Source: Sclerurus mexicanus (taxonomy: Eukaryota; Chordata; Aves; Passeriformes; Furnariidae). Taken from it: DNA of 64,000 nucleotides. Every line of letters begins with the position of its first letter. Position 1 is the stretch's first letter. A program made the position numbers and the translations under genes. Shown in pieces: positions 21,297 to 32,951 of the stretch. The DNA lies in assembly GCA_013396755.1 (NCBI GenBank), contig VWZF01005682.1, positions 1,123,643 to 1,187,642 on the forward strand, given 5' to 3'. The notes under the pieces were generated by a model. The model was not told where the DNA came from. It was given only the letters and a program-made list of their open reading frames with translations, and searched no databases.

Positions 21297-23445
21297 ATTA
21301 AATGCTAGTATGTTAACTGTAGCACTTACAGCTTCACAGAAAAAACAGATGTTCTCTAAAAGCATATGTTGCCAGAACTGAAATAACAGCTGGCATATAC
21401 TGATAATTACTCCTTGGACTTACTGAACGGGTAGCACTTAGCAGCAGCAGAGTAAAGGCTGAGTTACAGACTGACTCCTTCTCTCTGGCTCTGGAGAGTA
21501 ACTGAATTTCTACTTTGGCTTCCCTTTCTTCTTCCTCTTCCTTGCCTTTTTTACTTTCAGTGTCATTAGTGTCTTCCAACAGCCTCTGTTTCCTCTCCCC
21601 CCGTCCTGAGTACTCACCCCATGGAGGCAGGTCCTGGGCAGGTCCCTGCTGGCACCAGGGGCGACTTTGGCCCAATCCCCAAGGCAGCCACTGAGCAGGT
21701 GACAAGGTTCAGAGCACCTGAGGGGTGTCATCCACCTTGGCCCCCACCGCGGCAATGTGCCTGGCTGGTGCAGAGTGTGACAGCTGAGCTGCAAAAGCAA
21801 TTTTGGGGCACAGAGTGCAAAATCCCACTAGCTGGCATGACCCAACTCCAGGAACATTCCCTTGACCCCAAGAGGTGAGACTTGGAGCTTCGTGGGGCTG
21901 TGGGCAGAGAAGACACAGGAGCAGCAACCAAAAATCCCAGGCTGTTTATTCTGTAAGTAGTAGCTCCTGCTGTTAGTCACGGATGCTTTGAGCACAAGTG
22001 CTCACACATCAACAAGTGGCAGAAGTGAAAGAGAAAAACAGACTGACTTGATTTAAAGTAAACATGAGAAAAACAAATCCACCCAAACCCTCGCTTCTTG
22101 TTATCAGGAAGGCACTGGGCTGTAGGAAGGCTGTGTTTTTAATTAGTTTGTAATAGTTGACTTCGAGTTGCATTTTTTTTGGAAGGAAAAGAAGTCAACC
22201 AGTTTTTTCTAAGGATTGGAAAAACCAAGAGCTGTGACATACTACTTTCAAAGTTAATCTTTAGAAATGTGGGGATGATTCAACAGTAAAACTGGACTGT
22301 GGCCAAACATAGATGAGAAGTCCCATTTCCAAGGTGTAGCAAGTCACTCTGCCTGGCCACCCAGAAGTTCCAGCTACAGGTCTCAGTCCTGCCCCTTGGG
22401 ACAGTAGAAAATCCCCTTCCCTCTCTTTCTGGGGTGGAAGCTTCACTGCTGGGATGAAGGAAAGGGAAAGGAGTACGTCTCTGCTTTGCTTTCCACTTAT
22501 CTCCTTTTCTTGGTCGATTTAGACAAAGGAAGAACTATGAATGAGCTTTAAGCAAAGGCACACTAGGCTTGAACTAAAAACCCTTCTTCATAAGCCAGCT
22601 TTTGGCTATCACCAGCTTCAGCAGCCCAAGCTGGTGGGTGTTTGTGGTTGGGTGGACCCTCCGCCCGTGGAGCGGTGCCCAGGCACAGCCACCACAGCCA
22701 CAGAGGGGAGATTTTGTTTCCCTTCAGCCACAAAGCCACCGCTCCCCTGAGCCATCTGCACACAGATACAGATGTACATGCTCACATGGGTTTTTATTTG
22801 CAGGGTGTGGTTTGATGCTTCCTCTGCTGGTTTCACTGGGTCAGAGGCACACTTTGCAACGAACAGGCAGGAGGTTTTTCCTCCCTTTTGAAGATGATGT
22901 CAGGGAAAAAGAAACCCTACCTTCTCCAGGCCCCAGGGTAGCACAGCTGAGTGTCCCTCAGAGAGTCCCACTAATGACCCCACCATCCCCTCCACACTCC
23001 CTCCACCACCCCAACATTGCCTTACCAGGCTACCTTTTGTTTCCAGTGCGCTGGTGTTTCAACTGTGCTTTACGCTTGCCATCCAGATCCACTGTTTGGC
23101 CATCAATATTCTCCTATTTCATCTATATATTATTTATTTTTTAAGTGTATATACACAAATAATTATATATGTATTTATTATATATGTTTTGTTAAGTATA
23201 ATTCTATCACGCATACCTTTTTTATGAAGGGGTGGTGCAGAAGGAGCTGCTGGTGCTTCTTATTCTGGCCCTCAAAATTTGTACATCTCCCTGAGTCACC
23301 TTGCACGCCACAGGCTGTGGCACCGGGACACATGTGGGGCCCCATGGGAGGTGAGGACACTTACCTAGAGAAGCCTTGTGTGTCTCCTCTCCACCCCCAG
23401 TCTGTACCCACTGTGTGACCCCCCGTGCATCCTGCCACCTGTGTC

Positions 23446-23790
23446 ACACCATTCCTGGGCTCCAAACCCCTACCTCTCCCCCATGCTTCCACATGCTCCC
23501 CCACATGCCCATGTATGACACCGTGCCCCCATATCTCACTGCCTCCCCACATGTGTTCTGCTGTCCTTTCATGTTTTCCTACATGTCCTGCCACACTACC
23601 ATGTGTCCATGTGCCCCCCACACCCCATATATGCCCCTCTTTACCCTTATTGTCTCCCATGCCTCTACATTAACCTCCCATGAGTTCCACGTGTCCCTCT
23701 GCACCTTTTTGAGTGTTCTCATGTTCCATGTATGCTCCCCACACCCTTTACACATCCCACCAACCCCTCTGCATGTCTCCAAAGTTTGTC
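23446..23790. repeat. Degenerate pyrimidine-rich minisatellite (CCCACATG words)
   Basis: Words such as CCACATGCTCCCCCACATG, CCTCCCCACATGTG, CTACATGTCCTGCCACAC and CCATGTGTCCATGTGCCCCC recur every 20-30 bases for about 340 bases. The units are too diverged for a clean consensus by eye. This structure keeps several frames open without coding meaning. Confidence 0.65.
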
Positions 23791-26700
23791 CCACTATGCC
23801 TTCACATCTGTCCCTTGCACCCTCCTTGTGTGTGGCCCATCAGCTCTCCCTGCTGCTCCATTCCTTACTGTCCCTGGGCAGTGGAGGCTGCTGACCCTTT
23901 GGTACAATGTGCTGTCACACCTTGAAGTGTCACTTTCTGATTTTGGGAGAAGCAGCAAGGTTACCATCTAAGATGAAAGCAAAAATCCCTTTTTTTTCTT
24001 GTGACAGGAATCACTTATTTCAAGCCCATATGAGTATTGAGTCTTGAGTGTTTTGGTGTAAATTGCCTGCTTGTGACACACCAACCAGTTCCTGAAATGA
24101 GAATGCAGGCGGCTCTCTGGCTGCTTTGGTCTGGGGCTGTCTCAGCTTTCAGGATATAACACGTCCCCAGGAATTATTTCAAGCTGTAGCAAGAAAACAC
24201 ATGGTAAACTGTCCAGCTGCTTGCAGTAGCCTTGCAACAAGATCTGTATTGTGAAAGTATGGCTAAACATGGCAGAAGAGAGAGACTGCCCCATGGCATA
24301 GCTGCATAGCCAGATGACTTCTCCTGTAACCAATGCGGGTTGTTATTGACAACCAGAAAGCAACAAACCTATTGCTACATGCTTTTTAAGCCAACTTTTG
24401 GCTGACAAACAAGGAATGTGATGGACCTTCCCAAGGTTGGTATTCTGGTGTTTGCTTTGGGTATTGACATTTCATACCCCATTGTTAAAGGCTGGGAAAA
24501 AATTCAGTTATTGTTTGGGACAGAGCTATCTTTGTACAAAAGCATAGGGGCCTGATTTTCACATTATTTGTATACCTTCTCATTTTACTGGGCGTCGAGA
24601 GAGGAAGGCTGTTTCCATGACACTGTGTGGTGCGGAGACCTCCCACCCTGGATGCATACTGAGGTGACACTGCGGCTCATGGAGAAGGCTTGGTTGTGTG
24701 GGTTAGACTGGTTTCACATCCAGTCCAGTATCCATCTCCAGATGTGGCCAGATGTTTTTGGAGGAGGAAGGACAGGGCTTGAGATGCTTCCCTTGCCAGC
24801 CTCTGAGAATTTTGTTCACTTACTGCAGGTTCCCTGTGCTTGGTTTGCTCTCTTGACCGCTGCCGAGGGCTGAGTGCATGCTTTGGTGGACACTAAACAC
24901 AGGACCCGGCTCTTGACCAGCAGTGGTTTGTGCAGAGCCTGTGTGAATCTAGGGCTCTTTTTCCCCCCTCAAAATATCTAGTTTTGCAGTTGCACATGTT
25001 GAATTCATCTGCCCTTTGACCACTCACCCTGTCTGCAGTTCTCACAGTGCGTCCTTGTCCTCAGATAGCTTATCAGTGGCAGACTCTCTCACCTCACTCC
25101 TCACCCCTTTTCCAGGCCATTTACAAAGGTACTGAGCAGCCGAGGTCACTGTGCAGTCCCCAATGGAAGGTCACTGCTATCACGCTGCCATATGAGAACT
25201 GGCTGTCTCCTTCTGACCCTCTGTTTCCTGTTTTTCAGCCCATTATCTATAGATAGCAGGACCCGCTTTCTTAGGCCTGAATGGCTCTGCTTCCTGAGGA
25301 GCTTTCTCTGCAGCACCATTTTATCCTGAGCAGCTTCCTGGGCTAATGGAGCTGTTGTGCCCACAGGAAATGGTGGTCCCTGCTTGCCTGAGCCTTGGGA
25401 TGGTGGTACGTGTGCCATGTGTGTCCAGAGCCACTCCACCACTCTGGAGTCTTTGGTAGAAGCATATGTGCTTTGGGTCCCCCCTACAGTCAAGGTGAAG
25501 GGAAAAGGGGAACTCTGGACCCTCCAAGGGGCCAGTGTCTGCCCATCATCTAGGGCAGATTCCCATCATCTAGGGGTCCTACAGCCATCGAGCTGCTGAC
25601 TCAGGGCTGAACAGCAACTAGCAATAGTCTCTGCGCAGCAGAAGTCTATAAGCACAGGTGGCTAATTTGGTGTATTCACATGTGCTACTGGGACCAGTAT
25701 GGTTTCTGGACAAAACCAGGTGGTTTTGCAGCTGGGACAGGGCTCAGAGGACATGTTTTTAACCACTGTTTTTCTCATGTGGTGGTGAGTCAGGTTTAAG
25801 ACCTTTATTAACCCTGCTCTTTCTGTTTCTCCTTGTTGCCATTAAACACTCAAGGTGCATCACCCGGAATCGCACTGAGTTGCCCCTCAGTAGCAGCACC
25901 TGAGAAGTGTATGCAGTACCTATAGAAGCATCATGGTAGCACACATTGGACGGGCACAACTTGTTTCTCTTCCCACAGCTCCTAATGACAAAAATAACAC
26001 AAAATGGCAACAATTCTCTTATTGTTCTGTTTCATGATAATTTTCTTCTCTCTGCCCCACTGAGGGACGTTTTGGCAGTTTGTAAACATCCCCCTGTTCA
26101 CATTCACTGAGTGTTACTACAGGCATTTCTTTCATGTGACAGCTTGAAAAAGGGATGTGAAAGCTTTCCTTCTTGTCTTCCTGGCCTTTCCCTTCATCAT
26201 CTGACCCTCATGAATGCTCTCCAGTAAAGAGTTTGCCTTTCTTGCATGGTAGAATCTGGAAATAATTGCCTGCCACAGCACTTATTTCTATCAGTGAATA
26301 AGCTTGTGTAATTGCACTGTGGTCTTTGCTCCACAGTTCATTTTCTTAACTCAGAAATGTGCTTTTATATTTTTTTCACCATTGCATGTATTCCACTTAT
26401 CCCCACAATTCACTGTTGCCAATAAAGTAGGAAAATTAGGGATAGTCTCTACTTACATGCTTTAAAAACCAATGCCATGTGTGGGGAAAAATAATTCCAA
26501 ACCGAGGAAAAATTCCTAGCATCCTTAAAAGGAATGTGCATCAACTGTGCTGTAGCCAAAGAACTTGCTTTTTCTAGTCGATCTTATAAAAACTCAAGGT
26601 CCTGATAATCTGACAAGCCACAGTTTTATGCTTTGAATCCCCAACCACAGCTCAAAGTTTGGCTCACTTGGATCAGAGGTTCAATAGTTCTGGTTGTTGC

Positions 26701-26801
26701 TGTTTGTTTGTAATTGGTATGACAAGCTCTGTGAGCAGCAAATGTCATAATCCTGTGTCACTGTATAGCTCCAAGAAGATTGTTGATAAATAACAATAGT
26801 G

Positions 26802-26828
26802 CACACACACACACACACACACACACAC
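26802..26828. repeat. (CA)n microsatellite, about 13 units
   Basis: Perfect CA dinucleotide run with no interruptions. Confidence 0.97.
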
Positions 26829-28879
26829 CCCTAATGAACAGAGGCAGCAGATAAAGAGGACAATAATTGCTATCTTGGTGGAGCTTGTTACCTTAAATCA
26901 GACAGAAACAGTGTTTTGAGGGTAGATGCCACCTTTGTAATTTCCTGGGGGAAAAAAAAAGGCCAATGTACATCTTTCAAAATATGTGCTCTGAGAAATG
27001 TGCTTTGTGTGACAAGGAGTGAACTGTAGACGTGTGCGTGCTTTGGTTTTTTTGGGGTTTTTTTGGTGGTGTCTAGTATTTGCCCCAGGACTGGCCACAG
27101 AGAACTAAACTGGTCCCATTTCACCTCGTTGTCACTGTGACCCAGTCCCCATCAGAGCATCTGTTTCCTTACCAATCATTGCTCCTGCACTCACCTGCAT
27201 GAAGTGACTCAAACCCAGATGATCTGAAAGTTCTCTCTAAATCTGAATACCATTTCAGTGTCTTGTACTCTCTGCCCTGGGCGCCCTGGTGCAGCTGCCC
27301 GACTTTCACACCTTAAAGCAGAACTACTCCAGGTTTTGCTAAAAACTTAGGAGGTCCACAACACAACTGAGTGCTCAGACCATTTCTCTAGCTCCAGCGT
27401 TAGCCAAGACAACTATATCCAGCTACTTTGTTGCCAGCCCATGGTCTCTTTCTATATGAAATTATTTCAACAGAAAAAACTGGACAACCTTCGGCCAGGT
27501 TCAAATGTACATCTGAGCTGCTTTTTGCCATTTCACTTACACAAAGCAGCAGGAAACCCAGGTAACGTAGCTACTTGTTTAACAGATTGAATTCCATTTT
27601 ACAGTTTGCGATTGATCTAAAGCAGTAGGATAGTGTATCTATCCTCAATACATACATTTTTAAGATAAAGGGGAAATCTTGGTTACAGTGAAATTTATGA
27701 GTCTTTTCCTCGGTTTGTGTTCACTACTCTGTGAGTCCTGTCTGAGATTCACCATGAAGTCAACATCTTTAGGTTCATCTCTTCATCTCTTCACAGCTGA
27801 AGTTCATCAAGTTGACAGCTCCCAAGCAGGAGTCCCTACAAGGTGGATTTTCATCTCTGTTGGCTGGCATTATTGTGAAGTCAGAGGAGTTATTCTCAGT
27901 ACATGCTGGCTTAATTAAAATTAGTTGTGTCCTCAGTTAGTGGAAATTAGCAAAGAGGGAAATGTCAGGGAATTCCTTGCTGCTGAACCATGGAGAAATG
28001 TATACAGCAAAAGGATTCCCAAGTCCCTTGCTCAGCTAATGAGGTGCACTGCATGGGCTGGTCTTCTCGGTGCAAATGTGGGATAATCAGCGTGGTCTGG
28101 AATTGCACTCCTGGGAGAACCAGTCTGTCATACTCCTGCACCGCAGCTTGAGTCTTCTTCCATTCTGAGTTAATAATAAACACAACCCAGCTAAGTGATA
28201 TACGTGACACGTTTATTACCATGTCCTTTAGAAGCAATTTCCTTTCTGCTCTGTTTTCTCACAGACAGTGTAATTACCAAGTTAAAGAGAACTGAGAAAA
28301 AAAATAAAAAAAAAGAACAAAGTTTCCAGACTTGATCTTTCCCAGATGAAATGACAAAGTTAATGAACCAGTGTATACTCTTCAGAGCTGTAAGGAGATA
28401 CACCTTAGGGTTACAAGCAGCATTTCAGCAAGTTTTCAAGTGAAGTGACACAGGGAAATCAACTCCCTACACGTATAGCTTAGCAACAGGAGATTTTTAC
28501 ATGATTACTCTGAAGCTGCTGGTTTGTGCCTAAATAGGAGGCAGGCATCGTGACATTCTCAGCTGTGTTTTGAAAGACAAACTCAGCAACTGTTCCTGAT
28601 ATAAGAGATTGCTCAGTTCCATACAGAAAAAAGTGAAAATTGTGGCAAAATCCTCACTGTTGGAGCAGACAACTATTGACTTTATCAAAGCTAGGATTTC
28701 CCTAGCATGCTGCTTTGTCTTGAGTTGCACAGGGGGACCAACATGAGTTCTGTGTTTCATGTTCTTCCTGTCCACTCTGTAGCCCCATCACCAGGGAACC
28801 TGCTTGACTGAGGACCAGAAAATAATCCCTCTGTCAAGTGCTCAGCAGCAGGTGCCCTAAACTGTCCTACGCATAATAG

Positions 28880-28968
28880 CTGCATAGTGAGTGCGGTGGT
28901 GCTGCATTAATGATTAGACTTGATGATCTTAGATGCCTTCTCCAACCTTAATGATTCTGTGATTCTAC
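28880..28968 (+). mobile_element. CR1 LINE 3'-terminal fragment
   Basis: TGATTAGACTTGATGATCTT, TCTCCAACCTTAATGATTC and TGTGATTCT reproduce the CR1 3' end in forward orientation. The copy is severely 5'-truncated and diverged. Confidence 0.85.
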
Positions 28969-30114
28969 AAACCAGAAGTCTGAGAGGAATGTGAGTGATT
29001 GTGGTCAGGCTGAGAAGCATGGGGGGAAAAGGGCTGTAGGATTTCTCTGCACCAGTGTGCCCAGTGAGAAATAGTTTCCATCTATGCTTTCAAGCCCTTC
29101 TGGTTGGAAAGAAAGGATACAGCCCCGAGGCATGATCACTACAATGGGTTCTATGTAAGTTGCTGCTTATAAGCATTTGTCAAACTGCAGTGAGCACAAG
29201 ACAGTGTGGCAATGTGTCCTCATTCAGCAGTGCTTCCCATGGGCAATGGATCATGCTGGGAAATGGGCAGACTGCTGCTGATTTCTGGCACAGGGAGGCA
29301 ATCTAAGGTACTTGTATTTTAACCTCTAAAGTCCCGAATTATTTGGCTTCTGACATCCCCAGAGGGCCTGCATCCAGTGTTCTGGTCCAAGAGTCATCAC
29401 AAGCCAGAGCACTGTCTGGGTGGCAGGACCTGGGTGTTTAATCGTCCCCTGGAAAGTGCTCTCTGCTTCCCTGATCAGAGATCTGGAAACTTTCAGAGCA
29501 TACTGCAAAGCTTGCAGTTTTATGTGAGTCTGCCCACTCCATATTAGCTTTCAAGAAGGCTAATTTAGTGGTAGAAAAACAAGGAGGCAGAAACAGCCAG
29601 CAGGAGGGTGATGTGATGGAGCAGCAAAACACATGTGCAGTGTTGAGAGGAAGGCAAGGATCCCACACTAACCCTTCTCCAGCACTGACAGACAGAGGGC
29701 ACCTCAAGGGCATCTCCAGACCAAGCATGAGTGGGATCCCTTGGAAGGGTCAAACCCCTCTTCCTCGTGGAGAAGGTCTCAGGAGCTGGTTTTCAGGGCT
29801 GCTCTCTCATAGGGCTGGTCTTGAAAGCTGCCTCTGCCAGGGCAGGCATTGGGACTTCCTTGGAGACCCCCACAGCTCTGAAAACCCTGTTGTGTGACCC
29901 CTCATGGCCAAACTAAACATTCAATGGGTCTGGTGCCACAGCACAGTTTCTGCTTCTTTCCAAGCAGCCGTCATGAGGTTGGCTTGAATGGGGTTGTTTA
30001 CTACAGCCGAGGGGAGAGATGGACACCCTCGGGTCTGTGATTCTGGGATATCCCTGCGTTGTGGGTTGAACATAAAGAAGTAATTAAGCTTAATCCTTCT
30101 GAGGGAGAAATTAT
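28969..30114. other. Intergenic, no gene seen
   Basis: Nothing recognised apart from short overlapping open frames on both strands. Confidence 0.5.
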
Positions 30115-30166
30115 GGGCCAGATTTCAGCTTGTGTAAATCAGCATGGCTCTGCTGGGGTCAATGGA
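30115..30166 (+). repeat. Fragment of an ancient amniote palindromic repeat
   Basis: GGGCCAGATTTCAGCTTGTG, then TAAATCAGCATGGCTCTG and GGTCAATGGA, match half of a palindromic interspersed repeat common in turtles and crocodilians and present in birds (from memory; I am not certain of the family name). The mirror half is not present downstream. Confidence 0.5.
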
Positions 30167-32574
30167 ACAAACCCATCCTGTGCCAGTACAGGCTCTGGAT
30201 TGGTGCCTGCCATTGTGCACAGTCACAAACACTGCTGAGTACCACGAAATTAGAATGAAAGATTAATAAAATCATATTTTGCATTGTCCTCAGCACAGAC
30301 AGGCACATATTGCTGGTGTCTCTGACCCATGTTGCTTTCAAAACACACTGTTGTGTATAGAAATTAATACAACTACATGGTGAAAAGTATTATCCTCTGC
30401 ATTATTTGTTAGTTTAGCTTTATGGCTAAACATTTCACTTCATTTAGCCTTATAGTTTTTATTTTAATTTGCACATGGCACTTCCAAGTGCTTTAAAAGC
30501 TCGGCTGTTCTCTAGACCACATTCCTGGGAATTTAGAAGCTGGTGCCGCTCAGAGGTTTGCTCATAGACTGCCTGCAATACCAGCTAGATCCAGGTGTGC
30601 CAGAGGAAATATCTCTTCAGTTCTTCATCTCCTCCTGCAGTTTCTCCAGAATCCCTCTTTACTGACTAACTCTCCCAGATAAGGTTTCATTGCAGTTTAT
30701 AATAACCATGGTCATTTGGCAAAGTGAGGTCCGCTCCTTTCCTTTTATAGTTTGTATGACACTGAGTGAAAGCCTTATTATGTAGACTTTTTGTTTTGCA
30801 TCTCTGGAGTATGTACAAGCCTAAGATACTACCCATTTTCCCCTAAATAAGAAAATAAGTTTTTCTAAAATCAAGCCATTTTCTGCCTATGGCTTAGACT
30901 CTGTCCCAGAAATTGTAATTGAATTTTATGGGTTCTATCTCTGATTTATTTGCTTAGAATATTAACAGGTATTATTGCCTTAAAACCAGTAATAGTAGAT
31001 CTGCTGTTTAATCATATCACACTTATGATTTGCAACAGAAGCAACTTTGTGGTCTGGCTGAAGACGGAAGCTGGAAAAAAAGCAGGTAAAATTTTATTTC
31101 TTGAAGGTGTAATAGACTTTTTTTCTTGCAATTACCTTTGTCTTCTCAGATTAGAGTTAATTAGTGGAAAAGATAAGCTGTTCTGTCTTTCATTGTTACA
31201 GCTGGGGTTATACTGGATCAGTATGACATGGTACATGTTCATTGCACTTTGAGAGACATTCTCCAGTGAAAACTGACAGACTAATTTCAGCAGACATAAA
31301 ATCTTCTAAATTTTCACAGGGCTTGCAGGTGCTACTGCCACAGAGTAAGTTTTTGCTGTATTTTCTATACAGGTAAATCAGGCGAATTGCATTTGTAATG
31401 TTGCCTTAGAGATTGTTCATGCATCATTCCTCAAATGTGTTACTGCTTCAAATTCATGTCTATTGCACACACAGGATGGTTCACTGTGCCTTTTCTCATA
31501 GAGAAGGTGCCTTGCTAGGCCAACTGGATGACTACAAAAACCTTAATAGACACACTTCGGATATGCTAAAGAGTTGCCAAGCATCTGCTGATCCCTGTTT
31601 GATTTCTTCTAAACTGAAAAAGACTTCCAAAGCTAGGGGATTTCCAAACAGCTGCTGCTGAAACAGCCTTAGTTTCTGGCTTTGGCTGGGCTCAAGTTTC
31701 ATTCCCTGCATTGCAGTAAACATCTTCACAGCTCAAACTGGCAGAGTTTAGGATCCTGTGGAGCAATCTCACCTGTGGTACCTGTATCAGACATATCTCA
31801 AAGGCAGCTCTGATTTCTCCTGGAGCTCCTGTTCCATGTCTTGCCAGTTAAGATGGGTACTTTGGTCCACCAGTTCTGTATTGTATTAGTTACTATGGCA
31901 GATGTGTGAAAATGAAACATTAATTCCTTTGCTAGGATTAATGCCTGGAGTTCAAAGAGGTATTCCCTTGATCTTAAGGGTCCCAATGTCTTTCTTGATC
32001 CAAGGACAGTGGAAGGAAAAAGGATTGTCTAAAGGGGAGTCAGGGCTTCTGGCTCATGTGATCTGTACCTCTCCCCTCCTCTTTGTCTCCTTTGATTGCT
32101 GAGGAAGCATCTTAGTATTAGTCTGAACCATTAACATCTTGTTTCTACTCCTTACAGCATCCTAACTCAAGCTCTCTGCTTGTGCCTGTACCTGTTTTTG
32201 CTTTTGCATATCATTGCCTGCTGGTAATCACACATTGAACTGAATTTCCTCATTACATCAGGAAAATCTTCCCTGCCAGAAGCAGGACATGAGAAGTGTT
32301 TCACTCACTGCTGCAGCTCCTGCTTTAGCTGTGAGACGAGGGCAGTCAAAACCAGCATTGCTCAGCCCATGTATGACAAGGCACTGGGCTGGGAAGGAGG
32401 GCAGGCAGCGTGTGGTCCCTCTTTACCGTGGCCTTGCTGTCTAACCTGGGGGTCATTTCCTCTCAGTGTTCTCTACTTCAGTCTAGTTTTGTGAAACCCT
32501 TCACTATTACAAGGCAGGCTGTGCTTTCCAAACATTTCTAACTATTCATACACCGTCATGCTCAACTTCCCTCC
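30167..32574. other. Intergenic, no gene seen
   Basis: AT-rich sequence. No exon, RNA gene or clear repeat was recognised. Confidence 0.5.
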
Positions 32575-32951
32575 TGCCCTGGTTCCAGCCAGGACAGGGT
32601 TAATGTTTGCAGTAGCCAGGAGGGGGCATGGCTAGGACCCAGAAGTTATTCTATATCACCTCACCTCATTTTTGAGGGAAAGGGTCCTTTCCAGTGAGTA
32701 AACATGGCAGAGTGAGCTGTTGGGTAGGGCTGGTTCCCTCTGTTATTGATATTGTTGGTGTTACAGTTCATCTTCTTATTCCATGGCAGTTTCCAGCAAA
32801 TTGTTCTTGTGATCTTTACCCTTTGTGCCTCCAATTCTCCTCTCCATCCCGACACAAGAAGAGGGGGAGGGCAGAGTGAGTGAGTGGTGCACTGTTTGGA
32901 GTGCTTCAGTGGGAACACTAAATTGGGGAATACCATTCCTAAACCATGACA
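32575..32951 (+). mobile_element. Solo LTR, ERVL-type, with 5-bp target duplication
   Basis: It begins TGCCCTGGTTCCAGCCAGGA and continues with CAGGGTTAATGTTTGCAGTA and GCCAGGAGGGGGCATGGCTA, a typical avian LTR 5' end. It ends ACCATGACA. The five bases before it (CCTCC, 32570-32574) are repeated exactly after it (32952-32956), marking a completed integration followed by LTR-LTR recombination. At 377 bp it is shorter than the roughly 550 bp I expect for this LTR type, so an internal deletion is likely. Confidence 0.85.

Larger units (their letters stand above)
18647..28879. other. Intergenic, no gene seen; simple repeats only
   Basis: No exon or interspersed element was recognised in this 10-kb block. 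It contains a CTC repeat (19445), an A-rich CCAAAC tract (21241), a degenerate CCCACATG minisatellite (23446-23790), an AT-rich patch (about 23124-23190) and a CA repeat (26802). The 180-codon open frame at 22602-23144 crosses GC-rich and AT-rich composition without any domain and is judged spurious. Confidence 0.5.

Noticed and set aside
22602..23144. 180-codon plus-strand frame, the longest in the intergenic part
   Set aside because: It runs across a sharp composition change into simple AT-rich sequence (ending YFIYILFIF) and shows no domain.
25542..25575. Direct repeat CCCATCATCTAGGG at 20-bp spacing
   Set aside because: Only two copies of 14 bases; a minor local duplication with no sign of function.
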